This document shows positions 1-12,170 of a DNA stretch of 64,000 nucleotides, piece by piece; position 1 is the first letter of the stretch; every line of letters begins with the position of its first letter. The DNA is from Plasmodium malariae. Its lineage: Eukaryota; Apicomplexa; Aconoidasida; Haemosporida; Plasmodiidae. Made by a program: the position numbers and the translations under genes. The DNA lies in the NCBI RefSeq assembly GCF_900090045.1, contig NC_041775.1, positions 1,215,501 to 1,279,500 on the forward strand. Reading direction: 5' to 3'. The notes under the pieces are model-generated. The model saw only the letters and a list, made by a program, of their open reading frames with translations. It ran no database searches and had not been told where the DNA came from.

Positions 1-822
1 AAGGATTACAATAATAAATATTCTATATTTATTCGCCTACTTTTACTTATTAAAAGTGAATAATTTTAGTTAAAAAATTTTGATATACTTCAACTTAAAT
101 ATTATATAACATGTTGTAAGAATATGCACCTATCCCTTATACCATAAAATACAAAATGAATACTTTTATCATTCTGTTTGCAAATTAATATAATATATAT
201 TTATTACCACTTTAGAAAAAAAGCATATATTTATATAATATATAATTAATATATCATTATAATAATTTTCTCTTATATAGCAGGCCTTTACATATCTTTC
301 ATTCTTATACTTTAAAGAATTATATATTCATTATAGTTCTCCGTAATAAATAATAACTTAAAAATTAATGGATGAATATATATATTTATATAAAATAAAT
401 ATATATAACATATAATAACATTTACTCCTTAGTATTTATATATTCTTATTATATAACGATAATCACTAAATCAATAGGAAAAAAAAAAAAGAATAATTAA
501 TTTTCATAATTTTATATTTTGTAACATATAAAAATATGAATTAATACTTCTGTATAAAAATATATTTTTCTATTATGTAAACTATAAGTATTTTGTTTAT
601 TTAATAAAGGCACTAAAACTTCCCAAAAAAATAATAATAAAAAATACGTATAAGGGTATAATATTCAAATGAATAATAATTATTATTTTGTCATTTATAT
701 ATGCAGTTATTATTTTTTTTTGTTTTTGTAAGTTAATTTACTTCCAGAATAAGATTTAAATGTGTCTTAATTTGTCTGTCATAAAACATTTTATAATGCA
801 TGTGCAATTAGAATTAAATATT
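1..822. other. A+T-rich spacer, no gene seen
   Basis: Very A+T-rich sequence beyond the 3' end of the minus-strand PIR gene. I see no protein-like reading frame, RNA gene or telomeric heptamer repeat in it. Confidence 0.6.
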
Positions 823-2062
823 TCATATAGAATAATAAGATAAATAAATATTTCTGTCTTCTAAATTTAACTTTTTGTGTTTTGCATAATAAAATCTCTC
901 TAATAATTCATTTTGATCCAAAAATTTTTCTTTATTTTTATTTTTCCTGTAGTGATAAGTCTAATATAAAAACAAAAATATAAAAAAAATAAAATTTTTA
1001 TTTTGTAATTATATTTTTTTAAGGAAGATTTATTATACAGAAGTGTGTAGCGCAATTATATTTTATAACGGAATATTTATTTACTTTATACAATAAGAAT
1101 AATGTGAAAAGTAGTCCTATTGTAACGAATCCAAATGTTATTGCTTTGTAAAAAGGATCATCTAAAAAGTTTATACGTGTTCTTTCAGATGAATGGTGAC
1201 TTAACATTATAACGTCCCTATCAATAATTAATTCTTGAATTAGTTTTTTCCAATAATCAATCGATATATTATGTTTACATTTTAATTTGGATAAGAGATC
1301 ATATGGGTTATATTTTTCTTCACATTTAAAATATTGTGAACACATGTTCACGTAGCTGTCTTTCTGAAAAAAGTATTTACAGAAATTCGTTATATGTTGT
1401 TCGTATATATTTTTTATCTGTTCAAGATAGTCACAATACTTTTTTTTTTCTGTACCAGAAGAACCTTTTTTATTTTTAATGTGATCATAACTTTTAAAAT
1501 AAAAGTACAAATGTTTTTCTTCTTTCCATACATTAAAATTATCATCAAAGTAAAATAAACAATCTTTTTTTACTATATTTTTATATGCAGAAAGGATAGC
1601 GTGATTAAGTTTTGTTCTATCATCTGGGTGAAAAGTTTTATTCCCTTTAGTACCTAATTCACTTATAATTTTATCATATATCCAGTAAGTGAAGTAAGAA
1701 CATTCATCATAATTAACATTTTCTTTTTTTTTACTTTTATTAAATTTTTTTAAGTAATCTATAATATTATTACAAATAGTTTTTACTTTTTGATCTTTCC
1801 ATTTTGTTTCAGTGTCTCTACAGTAATCAACGCTTACCTCATTATTTCCATCTTTATAAAGATCATCATATTGTTTATATTCGGGTAACTCTTTTAAAAT
1901 ATTTTCCTAAAGATGAATTAGAAGAATTCAATATATAAATATTTAAGTTGTTATTTTAAAATAATTTGTGATACTTAATGATGTATCATGCATTAAAATA
2001 AAAATTAAAAAGTATATTAGTAAGTGTAAAATATTTACCAAAGCACCTGTTGAAGTACTCAT
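823..2062 (-). CDS. pir: PIR (vir-like) variant antigen, three exons, intact
   Basis: The exons read 2062-2039, 1906-1085 and 960-823 on the minus strand, giving about 327 residues. Exon 1 encodes MSTSTGAL and ends at a GTAAAT donor. Exon 2 follows a TTTAG acceptor and opens with ENILKELPEYKQY, a typical PIR start. It carries the scattered cysteines of the family (for example VDYCRD, KTICNN, DECSYF, NMCSQYF), a W-x-YD motif in YWIYDKII, and KSYDHIK. It ends in one transmembrane helix (FGFVTIGLLFTLFLLYK). Exon 3 joins in frame at YK|TYHYRKNK and encodes a basic 45-residue tail ending YLSYYSI, as in many PIR tails. All three exons are open and phase-matched, so the gene appears complete. The family is thought to be exported and displayed on infected red cells; the function of this member is unknown. 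The exon-1 ATG is the only start that fits the PIR pattern. If exon 2 is read through into the intron, the frame ends at 1019 instead, but the tail exon fits the family better. Confidence 0.9.
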
Positions 2063-5000
2063 TCTATTTTGAGGAATATCAATTAAATAAAAAGATCATA
2101 ATTTAGAACATATAAATATCAATATATATATAGAATAATAGCATATAATAAATTTATATATTATGTATATTTTATATGAATTATAGATTTAATAAATATT
2201 TATTTTTTGAGAATTATAATATATTTATAGATTTTGGATAATATTATAATAATTATATACTTACAACACGAAATATACATTTTTCAGGTAGAAAAAAATA
2301 AAATGAATATTACAAATATAATGCTTATATTAAAATAAAATATTATGTGGAAAATTTTTATCTTGTAAAATTTAATTTTATAAAAGTACTAAGAAATTCT
2401 CTTAATGATATATATTAGGTAAAATTATAACTAAATAAAGTATATATGTTTACGTTATTTTATAATAAAATATTCACTAAATTATCCTATTTCATTTCGA
2501 AAACATCGTATTTATCTATATATATATATATAATTAAATTTCCTTCATTATGATTAACTTGGTTAGAATGATCAATTATATATCATATATATTAGTATAA
2601 TTTTTCTTTGTAGTTATAATAATGAATAATATATTTTATTATCTTTATATTAATGTGTATTAGGAATTAAAAAAAATTTTAAATAATTGAAATATGATAT
2701 ATATAATAATATATAACAAATGTTTTATGTATTCTTTATTATAAAAAAAATTTTTATTTATAAATAATAAGTATAAAAAATACAATTTATTTTGTAATTT
2801 AAAAAATTATATATATTTCTCTCTTTATTATTCTTCGAGGAAATTAAAATCCATTTTATTTTACTTTGCACCAGTAATAATGTAATATACTTGCTTAAAG
2901 AAATAACTATAACCATATATGTATAAAAAAAATTAGTTTTTGTTTTAAGTTATTCGGAATAAAATTATTTTAAGAAATTTTAAAATTCACTATTTTAAAA
3001 AGATTACGTTGAGGATAAAAAAATATATTAAATACTATACAAAATAAAAAAAATATTCAGGAAAATTTGATAAAAAAACATTTATTTTATCTGTAAACTA
3101 TATTCTAATAAATCTTTTTTCATCAATTATATATATATTGAAATAATTCGTAAATTTTTTATTTTTATACTGAAAAATATATATTTATCAATTATTGTTT
3201 TATTTATTTGTAATTTTATAATTAAATATTCGCTTCTGTTATAATAATTAATGAAAAGAAGCAAAAATTGATATATATTCTTTCTTATATTTTTTAATAT
3301 TTTGCGTAAACTAGTGGAATAACTTCATGCAGCTATTATCTGTACCATTATTTTTAGTATATTATGGTATTATTACATATCAATTCATTTAATATTATAT
3401 TATATATGTTGTAAAAAATCGTATGATATAATATAGGAAAAATTAATTATAATTATTAATGTATGGAAATGAACATACTATTTTTTTAATAATTTAATGG
3501 AGCTATAAAATTTTTTTTATAATATTTTATTTTTTCTGCTATCACTGTTGACATATTGAGAATTAGTTTTTTTCCCGTATAAATAATATATTCAGTTAGA
3601 TAATAATTATATAAGTGAATGAGTTTATATTATTTAATTAAATTCACTATGTTACAGTATTGTTAAATCTAACTTATAATGCATAGTGTTATTTCATGTA
3701 CTATTTATTTTAACCTTACAAGTACATAATATATATCCTATGTTATTAATTTAACTTAATCTAAATAATAAAAATTGTAACTAGGAATGTTTTTATTAAC
3801 TACAATAAAGTAATTATACTCTTATTATCTAAATATTTTCATAAGTTACTATAGCAAGAAATATTAATACAATTATTTTATAAAAAACACAGCATCTGAA
3901 ATATAATATATAAATTAATAAAACGTGGGTAAGTATAATTAACTAATAAAACTTTAAATATTATATTTAATGTAGAAAAAAGAAAATGTGCTACGAATAA
4001 CTATATAAAATAGCATTTTTTTAATTACATTCAACAAACTCTTTATATGGAGTATTTTAAACAATTTTTATATTTTAAGATTATTTGACATTTGATCGTC
4101 AATTTGTTATATATCTTAAAGTTTATTTTAGATTTCTTAATAAGTACGCTTTTTATTGAATTTACTGTTATGTTATTATGTGTCTACAATGTATCCTGTT
4201 TTATACATAATATATTGATAACAAAATATATATTTATTAAAACCATTTATTATATAAAACTTCATAAAGTAACCTATGTATACTTTCTCAAAAATTTGGA
4301 TGTTCTTTCAAATTCTTATACATATTTATATATAATATAATTAAATAACATTTCTAGTATTAATTTAATAATACTTATATTTATTATTTATATTTTTCTT
4401 AATATTATTTTATTCTTTTTATTATTAAGTAGAATTAGAGTGTGAACCCTATTTTTATTCTCCTTAATGTAATCTTTTTGAATCAATTAGTATAATGCTT
4501 CATATTATTGTACATATTCTAATATAGGTTGATAAGATGAATATAATTGTCTGTTATTACAATATATATATATAATTATATGGCTATATCTTTTCTTAAT
4601 TAGTTTGTATGTTCCATAGATATATTATTATTTATTTTTTTTTCTCTGTTGTATTACATACAAAACTTCCAAGTAGAGGTTACTAAAGAATATATTAAGA
4701 AGATAAAAAGAATATCATGTAATTATTTTTAAACCAAAATATTTTAAGGTTATTATTATATAAAAATTAGAGTGTAGTATATGAATTTTAAGGAAGAACT
4801 TATGTTTACAATATTAGGGGCATAAAGTAGATAATATATTCCAAGTGTTAAGGAAACTATAGTTATAATTCAAGAGCATATTATATTAAATTATTACATA
4901 TAGTTTTTGAAGTATTATCATAATCCATATTAATTCCTGATGGTATCTCAGATTTTAAGAACTTTAGCAGTTGCTGTATTCTGTTATGTAAACATAATTA

Positions 5001-5219
5001 AATAAATGTTCAAAATCACTGATAACTTTAAAGTAAATATATTAATTTACCTTGATAAGTATTTACCCTTTTTATCCTATATTATTTTAATTATTAGTGT
5101 ATATTTGTTGTACTATTTTGTACTTCATATTTATTAATAGACAGAAGTTGTTCTTTGGGTGTAGTTTTAAATTAATTACTTAATATATCTTTGCACTCAT
5201 CTGTATTACTTTTTGTTTT
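2063..5219. other. Gene-poor spacer with possible PIR-tail debris
   Basis: Mostly featureless A+T-rich DNA. Between about 4820 and 4990 the minus strand has protein-like patches broken by stops: SEIPSGINMDYDN followed by TSKTICNNLI, and a hydrophobic stretch ITIVSLTLGIYYLLY. The first patch recalls KTICNN in the PIR gene at 823-2062 and the second recalls its transmembrane segment, so this may be the decayed end of the neighbouring PIR relic. An 82-codon frame at 4092-4340 is built from Leu/Ile/Tyr/Phe only and is not treated as a gene. Confidence 0.4.
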
Positions 5220-5640
5220 TTAATATCTATATTCATATTTCCTTTTAATATAGTCATAACTTTTAAAATAAGCACATAAATTTTCTCCATTTTTACGAGG
5301 TTTATACACATCTACAAAATTACTTTCAGAAGGTACCTCTTTTAAAATACTTATAATATTTTTTATTATGTTATAAACTTTATTAACACTTGTGCTTCTA
5401 TTGTAATTATAGAAACCCCTTGATATTATTGTTTTCCTATAGTAAAACATAAGCTAAAAATAATGGCAGATATCTCTGAAATTTTGAATGTTTTTTCACG
5501 AATTATGTTAATTCCTTAAATATATTGCTACCTTTTTAAAATTCGCTTTAATGTCTTTTTGAATGTCTTTTAAATCATTATATTTATTTCTATAATCACT
5601 TGAATTATTAACTACATTCAATTTATTTTAACTTTCACAT
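5220..5640 (-). pseudogene. Decayed PIR fragment
   Basis: A 76-codon open stretch (5450-5220) contains ENLCAYFKSYDYIKRK. This lines up with KHLYFYFKSYDHIKNK in the intact PIR gene at 823-2062. Upstream, to about 5640, a second patch reads NSSDYRNKYNDLKDIQ before stops intervene. Downstream, after a stop, NTDECKDILSN looks like further PIR text. There is no start exon, no clean splice structure and no uninterrupted transmembrane exon, so this is a remnant. The PIR assignment rests on one motif of about 15 residues plus the local setting. Confidence 0.65.
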
Positions 5641-8600
5641 AAAAGTGAACACTGGAATATATCTTTTTAAAAATCAAATGATAAAAATAAATTATATGTA
5701 TAAATACTTTCCCTCCAGAAAGTGTTTTTTTCATTAAACATATTTAGAACATTCAAGTTATAAATTATTAATAATTAATATGATAAAAACTAGATTTCCC
5801 CATTTATTTTGTTCAAAAGTTATTTTCTATTTATACATATGTTAAATGTAGATAAGAAAGGATTTGTTTTAGTATATTTTTAATTTTATAAAAAATAAGT
5901 ATAGCAATTTATAGGCACATTACTTATTTATTAATGCCAATTTTAATAACAAAAAATATATTTATTAGTTCTATAACTTTACTCATTTACCTTTAAGAAT
6001 AAATTATACTAGAACTATATATACTATATAAAATAAGTATTTTTAATTTAAAAAAAAAATTCAGTGAACATCAGAAATTTAATATTCATGCAAAATGCAG
6101 CATATCATATTAAAAATAAGCACTACGTAAAGTATTAACCTATATATTTATAATGGAATTCTATTAATCTCATAATATATAATGAATGATATTTATATTA
6201 AAAATATATAAACTTTAATTTTCATTGAGATGTTTATATAATATTGCTATTTAACTTTTAAAAATATTCCATTCCGGATGAATATAATTATTATTTATAT
6301 TTAAAATCAATAAAATTTATATTATAAGAATATAGAATTTTAATAAACGAACTTTTTTATTTTGATTGTTTCTAACGATATAAATATACTATTAATTATT
6401 TTCAATTTAATTTATATTAAATATTTAAACTTCTTATAAAATGATAAAATATTATAAATTAGTAAATATAATATACGACAAATGTGGTCTATTTTATAGT
6501 ACAAAATTTGATAAGTATTTCAAATTTTTAATAATTATAATTCTATTATTTTGAAGGATCTGGTATTTAATTGACCATATGATGGTTTCTGCTTTTCTTA
6601 ATTTTGAGGTAGCTGTAAATTTAACATATTAATTTATTGTATAACGATATATTCTCTATGTAATTTTAGGTTGTAGAAATAATGGTATAATTATATATTT
6701 GTAATAAAAGTAAATGTTAATAGCGCATTATATGGTACTAGCAAATTTTTCAAATATATACTAAAATAACTCTTAAAAAAATAAAAATAAATTTAAGATT
6801 TATTTTTACATATTTAATATCACAAAAATACATTTGTAAATTATATATATAATTTGTGTCTTTAATTTCTATAAAAGTATTACGTTATCGAAATAAATAT
6901 ATGATATTCTTTTTATTATTCATACATTTAATAATGATCATTAAATATCATTATGTATAATTTTCCAAATATATATTTTTATATATTTTATTTATTTTTG
7001 CTGCGAATTATACTAGTAACAGTATATAATAGCACATTATTTAAAAAAAATAAAAAAAATTTGTAATCATTATTTTTTTGAATTACGTTTTAGCAGTAAA
7101 AAACTTAAATCACTATTTACAATGTAAAATATATGATGTAAAGATTTTATATACTTTTAATTATTAGTTCATTCTTAATGAATAACCATATATATTTTTT
7201 TTTAATATTTGGAAAAATTTTGTTATAAGTATTGATATCACAAATTTCTAGTTCATCAGAATAAATTAAAAGAAAAAATAGAAATCGTCTAAAGAAATAT
7301 TCCGAACATATGCATTAATTAGTTAGTTTCATTAGATACTATTTTACAGCAGAATACAATATATTCATATATATAAATGAAAAATTGCAAATATTTTAAA
7401 AGCAATTATATGCAATATAACATATATATAATAGTTATAATTAAAATTGGCTCATAATGTTTTTGATAAAATATATATGTATCATTCGTATTAAAAAATT
7501 TTAAAAGAATATTAAATTTACAACAATTAAAATTACTAAAATATACTGTTTGTGTAACATGGAATGCATTTTAATGAATTAGATGTTTTATGCATATTCC
7601 ATTAATCAAAATATTATCATATATAATCTCTATAAATACAAAAATTATTATTCGAATTAAAAGCACTCATAAAAAGTAATAACTGAAATGAAAATGAAAC
7701 ACAATGTAGTTAAGAAGTTTTGTATAAATTAAGTAATTTCTGTATTTATTACATAATTACGTATACATTAAGTGGTTTTTTGCATATGAAATATTATTAA
7801 GAATTCATTAATATATTTATTTTAAAACCATTCGTGTAATCATAATAATAAAAAAATAAACAATAGATTATAATTCCTTTGTGCTAAAAATATATATATG
7901 CAATAAACATAAAACAAAATAAAAAAAAAAATTAATAAAAATTCCTCTTATATGACAAAATTAAATCAAAAGAAAAAAAAAATATAAAAAATATATAGCA
8001 ACTATTTCATTATATAAATTTATTAATTTTCAATATATTTTTTCTAATTTAAAAAAAAAAATTGTGTAAATTATAATGAAAAAAGTAATAAAATTATTTT
8101 AGCATCTACAAGAAGTATACTAAAAAAGAGAATTTTATTATATTTACGTATAAACGAATGGTAGAAGCTTTTTCCATTTTTTTGTTCAAAAATATTTTCA
8201 TATATTATGTCATTATTTGGAACATATTATTTTGTGGGATTATAAAATTATAATGAGTTATTTCGAAATATTACCTAAAAAAAACAAATAGAAATTTATA
8301 TATGCAACTCTATTATATCTTTTTATTAATGCATTAATATGTAACAACGTATATAAGGATGAGATATTAAAAAGTAAGTATTAATTTTAGAGTACTCTAC
8401 TATATCCTTTTATTATAAATTTATAATGTGAAAATAGTAAAAAATTTATTGTTAATATATTTTAAAACTGAAGACCTTAACTTATGTTATATTTGTTCAT
8501 TTTAACATTATTATAAAATGATATATTTTTAAAAATAGTAATTATAAAGGAACTATTTTGTTATAATAAAAACTTATAATATATTTTAAATATTACAATT

Positions 8601-9295
8601 GTAATTATAAAAAAGTTTTTTAAGCAGTTATTATTTTTTATCTTATTTAGGATCATTTATCAACATGTATAACAATAACTCTTGCTTTATAAAATTTCCA
8701 AATTTGTATAAATAAAATTTCTTTAGTATTCATTTATCTAATTTTAATAAAAATATATATATGTATATACTATTTTGTAATAAGCCCTTATATCGATTTT
8801 AAGGAATAATTATGTTAATATAGTACTAAATATAAAAGAGAATTAATTATTATTGATAAAGAAAATATTAAAAAAAACGAAATAAATTGATACATATATT
8901 AAAGAATTATTAAAAAAATAATATAATAAAAAATTATAATATAGTGTAAAACATTAATGGAAAAGTGAATTAATCGTATAAAAAAATTATTTACAAAATA
9001 AAACACTATGAGCTAAAATTAAAATGTCATTTTAGAATTCTGAACTTATTTTTTTTTTGTTCTATTTCAAAATTTTAAATGATTATTCTATAGGATAATA
9101 TCAGTGCTATGGATTTTTAATTATAAATAATAATTAACTAATTTTTATTACTAAGGAAGATTTATTTAATTCTTATAATTAATATAGTGAAATACATAAT
9201 ATGTCATTAATAACTGTACTTTTATTTTTTATATATAGGTAATTCAAAACTTCGAATGGTAAAATTTTTTTTTATTTCAATTTTTTGAAGCAATA
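5641..9295. other. Gene-poor A+T-rich spacer upstream of PIR gene
   Basis: About 3.6 kb with no reading frame of protein-like composition on either strand, and only homopolymer and AT-dinucleotide runs. Its right-hand end must hold the promoter of the plus-strand PIR gene at 9296, but no motif could be identified by eye. Confidence 0.55.
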
Positions 9296-11068
9296 ATGTC
9301 AACTTCAAATGAGGATAAATGGGTACATATTAATTCTTAATTAAAAAGTGTATTAACATTTTATAAATTTAGTATTTTTTTACGAAAACAAAATATATAT
9401 CCATGATTTTAAAAGATATTGTAAATATATATATATATAATTCATTAGGTCTGTTTAATTTTTAGGATAAAATTTTAGTGGGATCACATTCATATAATAT
9501 ATATAATAAATTCGACAAGAAGGTTGAAGGAGAAAAATATAACAATTCTTGTAGTGTATTCAAAAATGAAGGAGATGCTGGTAAGAATGAAGGTTTCGAA
9601 CTATGTAAAAAAATTGCAAGAAATTCAGATGATTTACTTGAACATAGTAATAAAGATGTATCTACTATTTACTGTTCACACTATAAGTATTGGGCATACA
9701 AAAATATAAAAAAGTTTCTAGAGGGTAATTCTAAAAATGATAGTAGAAATTCCTATATTAGTAAATTTATGAAAGCTCGAGACAGTATTAATAAAGCTTA
9801 TAATTCATATTTTTGTCAGTATGAGTTTAAAAATAATAATGCTTTAAGTGTATTAAATGTTAAGTTAGAAGAGAAATATTTGTATGATTATTTTCGTAAT
9901 TATGATAGTATTAAATCTTATGATACTTGTAAACTTGTTTCACTGAGGGAATATGAAAAATACCTTAGACATATAGATACATTATATAAAAAGTATAGAA
10001 ATGAAAAATACTGTTGCGAAAATTCATGGAATTATTGTCCAAATTATTTTAAATGTTATGAGGGGTTTGATCCAACTAAACTTTTATCTGTATTAAATTC
10101 TAAAGGAAAGAAAAATTGTGATAATTTAAAAAATTTAGAAGATTCTTTAGCATCCGGTATGTCAAAGGGTTCTAGTTCCCAAACAGATATAGAAGATTCA
10201 ATTTTTATTTTTTATTGCACAGATATTAATGAAGACAGACTTTCAGTTAACAGACGAACTCGTGAAAGACCAAATGCTGATAAAAGTGTATGTCGTTTTT
10301 TTTCCGATCTCTTCTAAATCTCGTAATAAACCATCTTTAACAGGAGTTGAAACTTCTACAAATATACCTATTTCTGGAACGATTCCTCAAGAGAAAACTT
10401 CAGATATTAACAAATCAAGACAAGAAACCACAGAAACAAATGGAATTTCTGGAAGAACAGAAAAATCACCGGCTGAAAATTCATTAGAAACAGAAAAAGT
10501 TAAACAAACGCAAGAACAGCAAACTTGTCCTGGGTACCAATTAGAAAAAGATGCACCAAAATTCTGTAAAGAGCCAAATGTACGAGAAAAAGGAACTCTC
10601 GGAGGAAGATGGAATGAATATTCTCCCCATAAAAGAGTTAGATTCACTCGAAGCATTGAAGGTTTTTATTCTCATACTTTAGTAAATAAAACTGATATTA
10701 TTAGCAACACTTTTTTCCGAGTTGGTATTGCATTTGCTTTGGCTGTTGGAATAATTTTCATTATTTTCCTTTATTATAAAGTAAATTATAGATTCTCTAT
10801 AAAATGAAATATATATTAATTTACTATTTTATGTTTCTATTGAATTATATAATTATAAAACAAATGTATTCATTATGCTTCGTATTATTTATTTTTATAT
10901 TAGTTCACACCTTTTGGACGACATTTAAGAAAAAAGCCATCCAGGAATAAACGAATTGATGATGATGTTGATATATCATACTTGCGGCAGTTTAAAATAC
11001 GTGCACCAAAAACGGTAAATAGAAATAGAGGTAGTACAAGATTACAGTTTGCTTATTATTCTAGGTGA
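9296..11068 (+). pseudogene. pir: PIR (vir-like) gene with one frameshift
   Basis: Exon 1 (9296-9322) encodes MSTSNEDKW and ends at GTACAT. Exon 2 (9466-10780) follows TTTTTAG and opens DKILVGSHSYNIYNKF. It has the PIR cysteine pattern (NNSCSV, FELCKK, IYCSHYKYW, YFCQYEF, YDTCKL, YCCENSW, YFKCYEGF). The frame is lost between about 10296 and 10318: the first frame stops at 10315-10317 and the ectodomain resumes one frame over at SKSRNKPSLTGVETS. An eight-T run at 10296-10303 is the likeliest slip site. The linker then leads to a conserved juxtamembrane block (EPNVREKGTLGGRW, PHKRVRFTRS), a transmembrane helix (FALAVGIIFIIFLYYK) and exon 3 (10904-11068; FTPFGRHLRKK to FAYYSR). Everything except the frameshift is intact and the intron phases match. 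It is either a recent pseudogene or a homopolymer base-calling error. Its closest relative in the window is the PIR gene at 30812. Confidence 0.85.
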
Positions 11069-12170
11069 AACCATATTTGATTACTTCAAATAAAAGTCAA
11101 AATAATTTAGTGAATGAATAATGAAAAGCAAACGTGTAGAAGTTATATATGTATTTATATATAGTAAGAGAAAAAATAAAAGAAAATTGAATGAAATACA
11201 GTTAACACATAATGTAAATATAAATAATATACAATGGGTATACACAAAATTATCCAAGTATTGTACTTATATATATGAAATGTATGCAGTAAAACGCATA
11301 AAATAAAAAATAATCGAACACAGAAAATTAGAGTAAATTTATATATAAAATAAAACACCTAAAAAATTATGAAACTTATATTACTATCAGAAGAAGAGTA
11401 AATAGTAAGAATATCATATATAAAAAAAAAAAAAAAAAGAGAAAAAGAAAATTATACATAACAATTTATAAAACGTATTACATAAATAATTATATAATTT
11501 ATGATTCTAAAATAATTTAAGATAAATTAATATATATAGAAAAAACACGATACTATAAGGAAAAATGAAAAAAGTTTGTTGTAATTAAAAAGTAGAAATT
11601 TTATAAAGACACAGTGTGTATGAATTATATATAGTGAATGTATTTGAATGAATAATAATAGAATAAACAGTTTAAAAATAAATAGGAAAGTAACGATATA
11701 TATACTATCTATATTTAGGTACATTTTTAGAAAGGTAAATAGCTAATTTTAAGAATTAAGTTTGGGCTTTTAGAATTTTTTTTTTATATTTGTCTTTTAA
11801 TTATATAAATGCAATAACTGAAATTCTTTACTTTATATTAATATTATTATTAATTTTGTTTTAATTTATGTTATATAAGTAAAATAATATATATTCTATA
11901 AAATTCTTATACTAAATTTGACATAGATGCATTACATATGTTAACAAAATAAAAAATATTATGAATTATGTTAATATAATTTTTACATTAACAATATCCA
12001 AATAATTCCTTTATTTAAATGAATACAATTGCTATTACGAGAAAGTAACCTCTTAGTTTTGGCAAAATATATACCTTTTTTTATAATATATATCATAATA
12101 TAAAATGAATGAGGATTTTATTATTAAAAATGAAAAGAAGGGAATTATAAATGCCGTGAACCAACTCATA
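11069..12170. repeat. 3' flank shared with the PIR gene at 30812
   Basis: The DNA after the stop codon matches 32544 to about 33610 patch by patch in the same order. Shared strings include AACCATATTTG, TAGTAAGAGAAAAAAT, GTAATTAAAAAGTAGAAATT and ATTATGAATTATGTTAA. The homology fades near 12.1 kb. It indicates that the two PIR genes arose by duplication of a unit including at least 1 kb of 3' flank. Minus-strand frames here (11527-11724) and in the other copy (32990-33184) resemble each other, as expected from the shared DNA. Their codon content gives no sign of a real protein. Confidence 0.75.

Noticed and set aside
4092..4340. 82-codon plus-strand frame
   Set aside because: Composed almost only of Ile, Leu, Tyr, Phe and Asn as expected from A+T-rich noise; no splice context or family pattern.
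10387..10656. 89-codon minus-strand frame opposite the PIR gene
   Set aside because: Shadow of the PIR linker and juxtamembrane exon on the other strand; the plus strand is clearly the coding one.
11121..11724. Small frames on both strands after the PIR gene
   Set aside because: Explained by shared 3' flank with the second PIR locus; biased composition and no start or exon logic.
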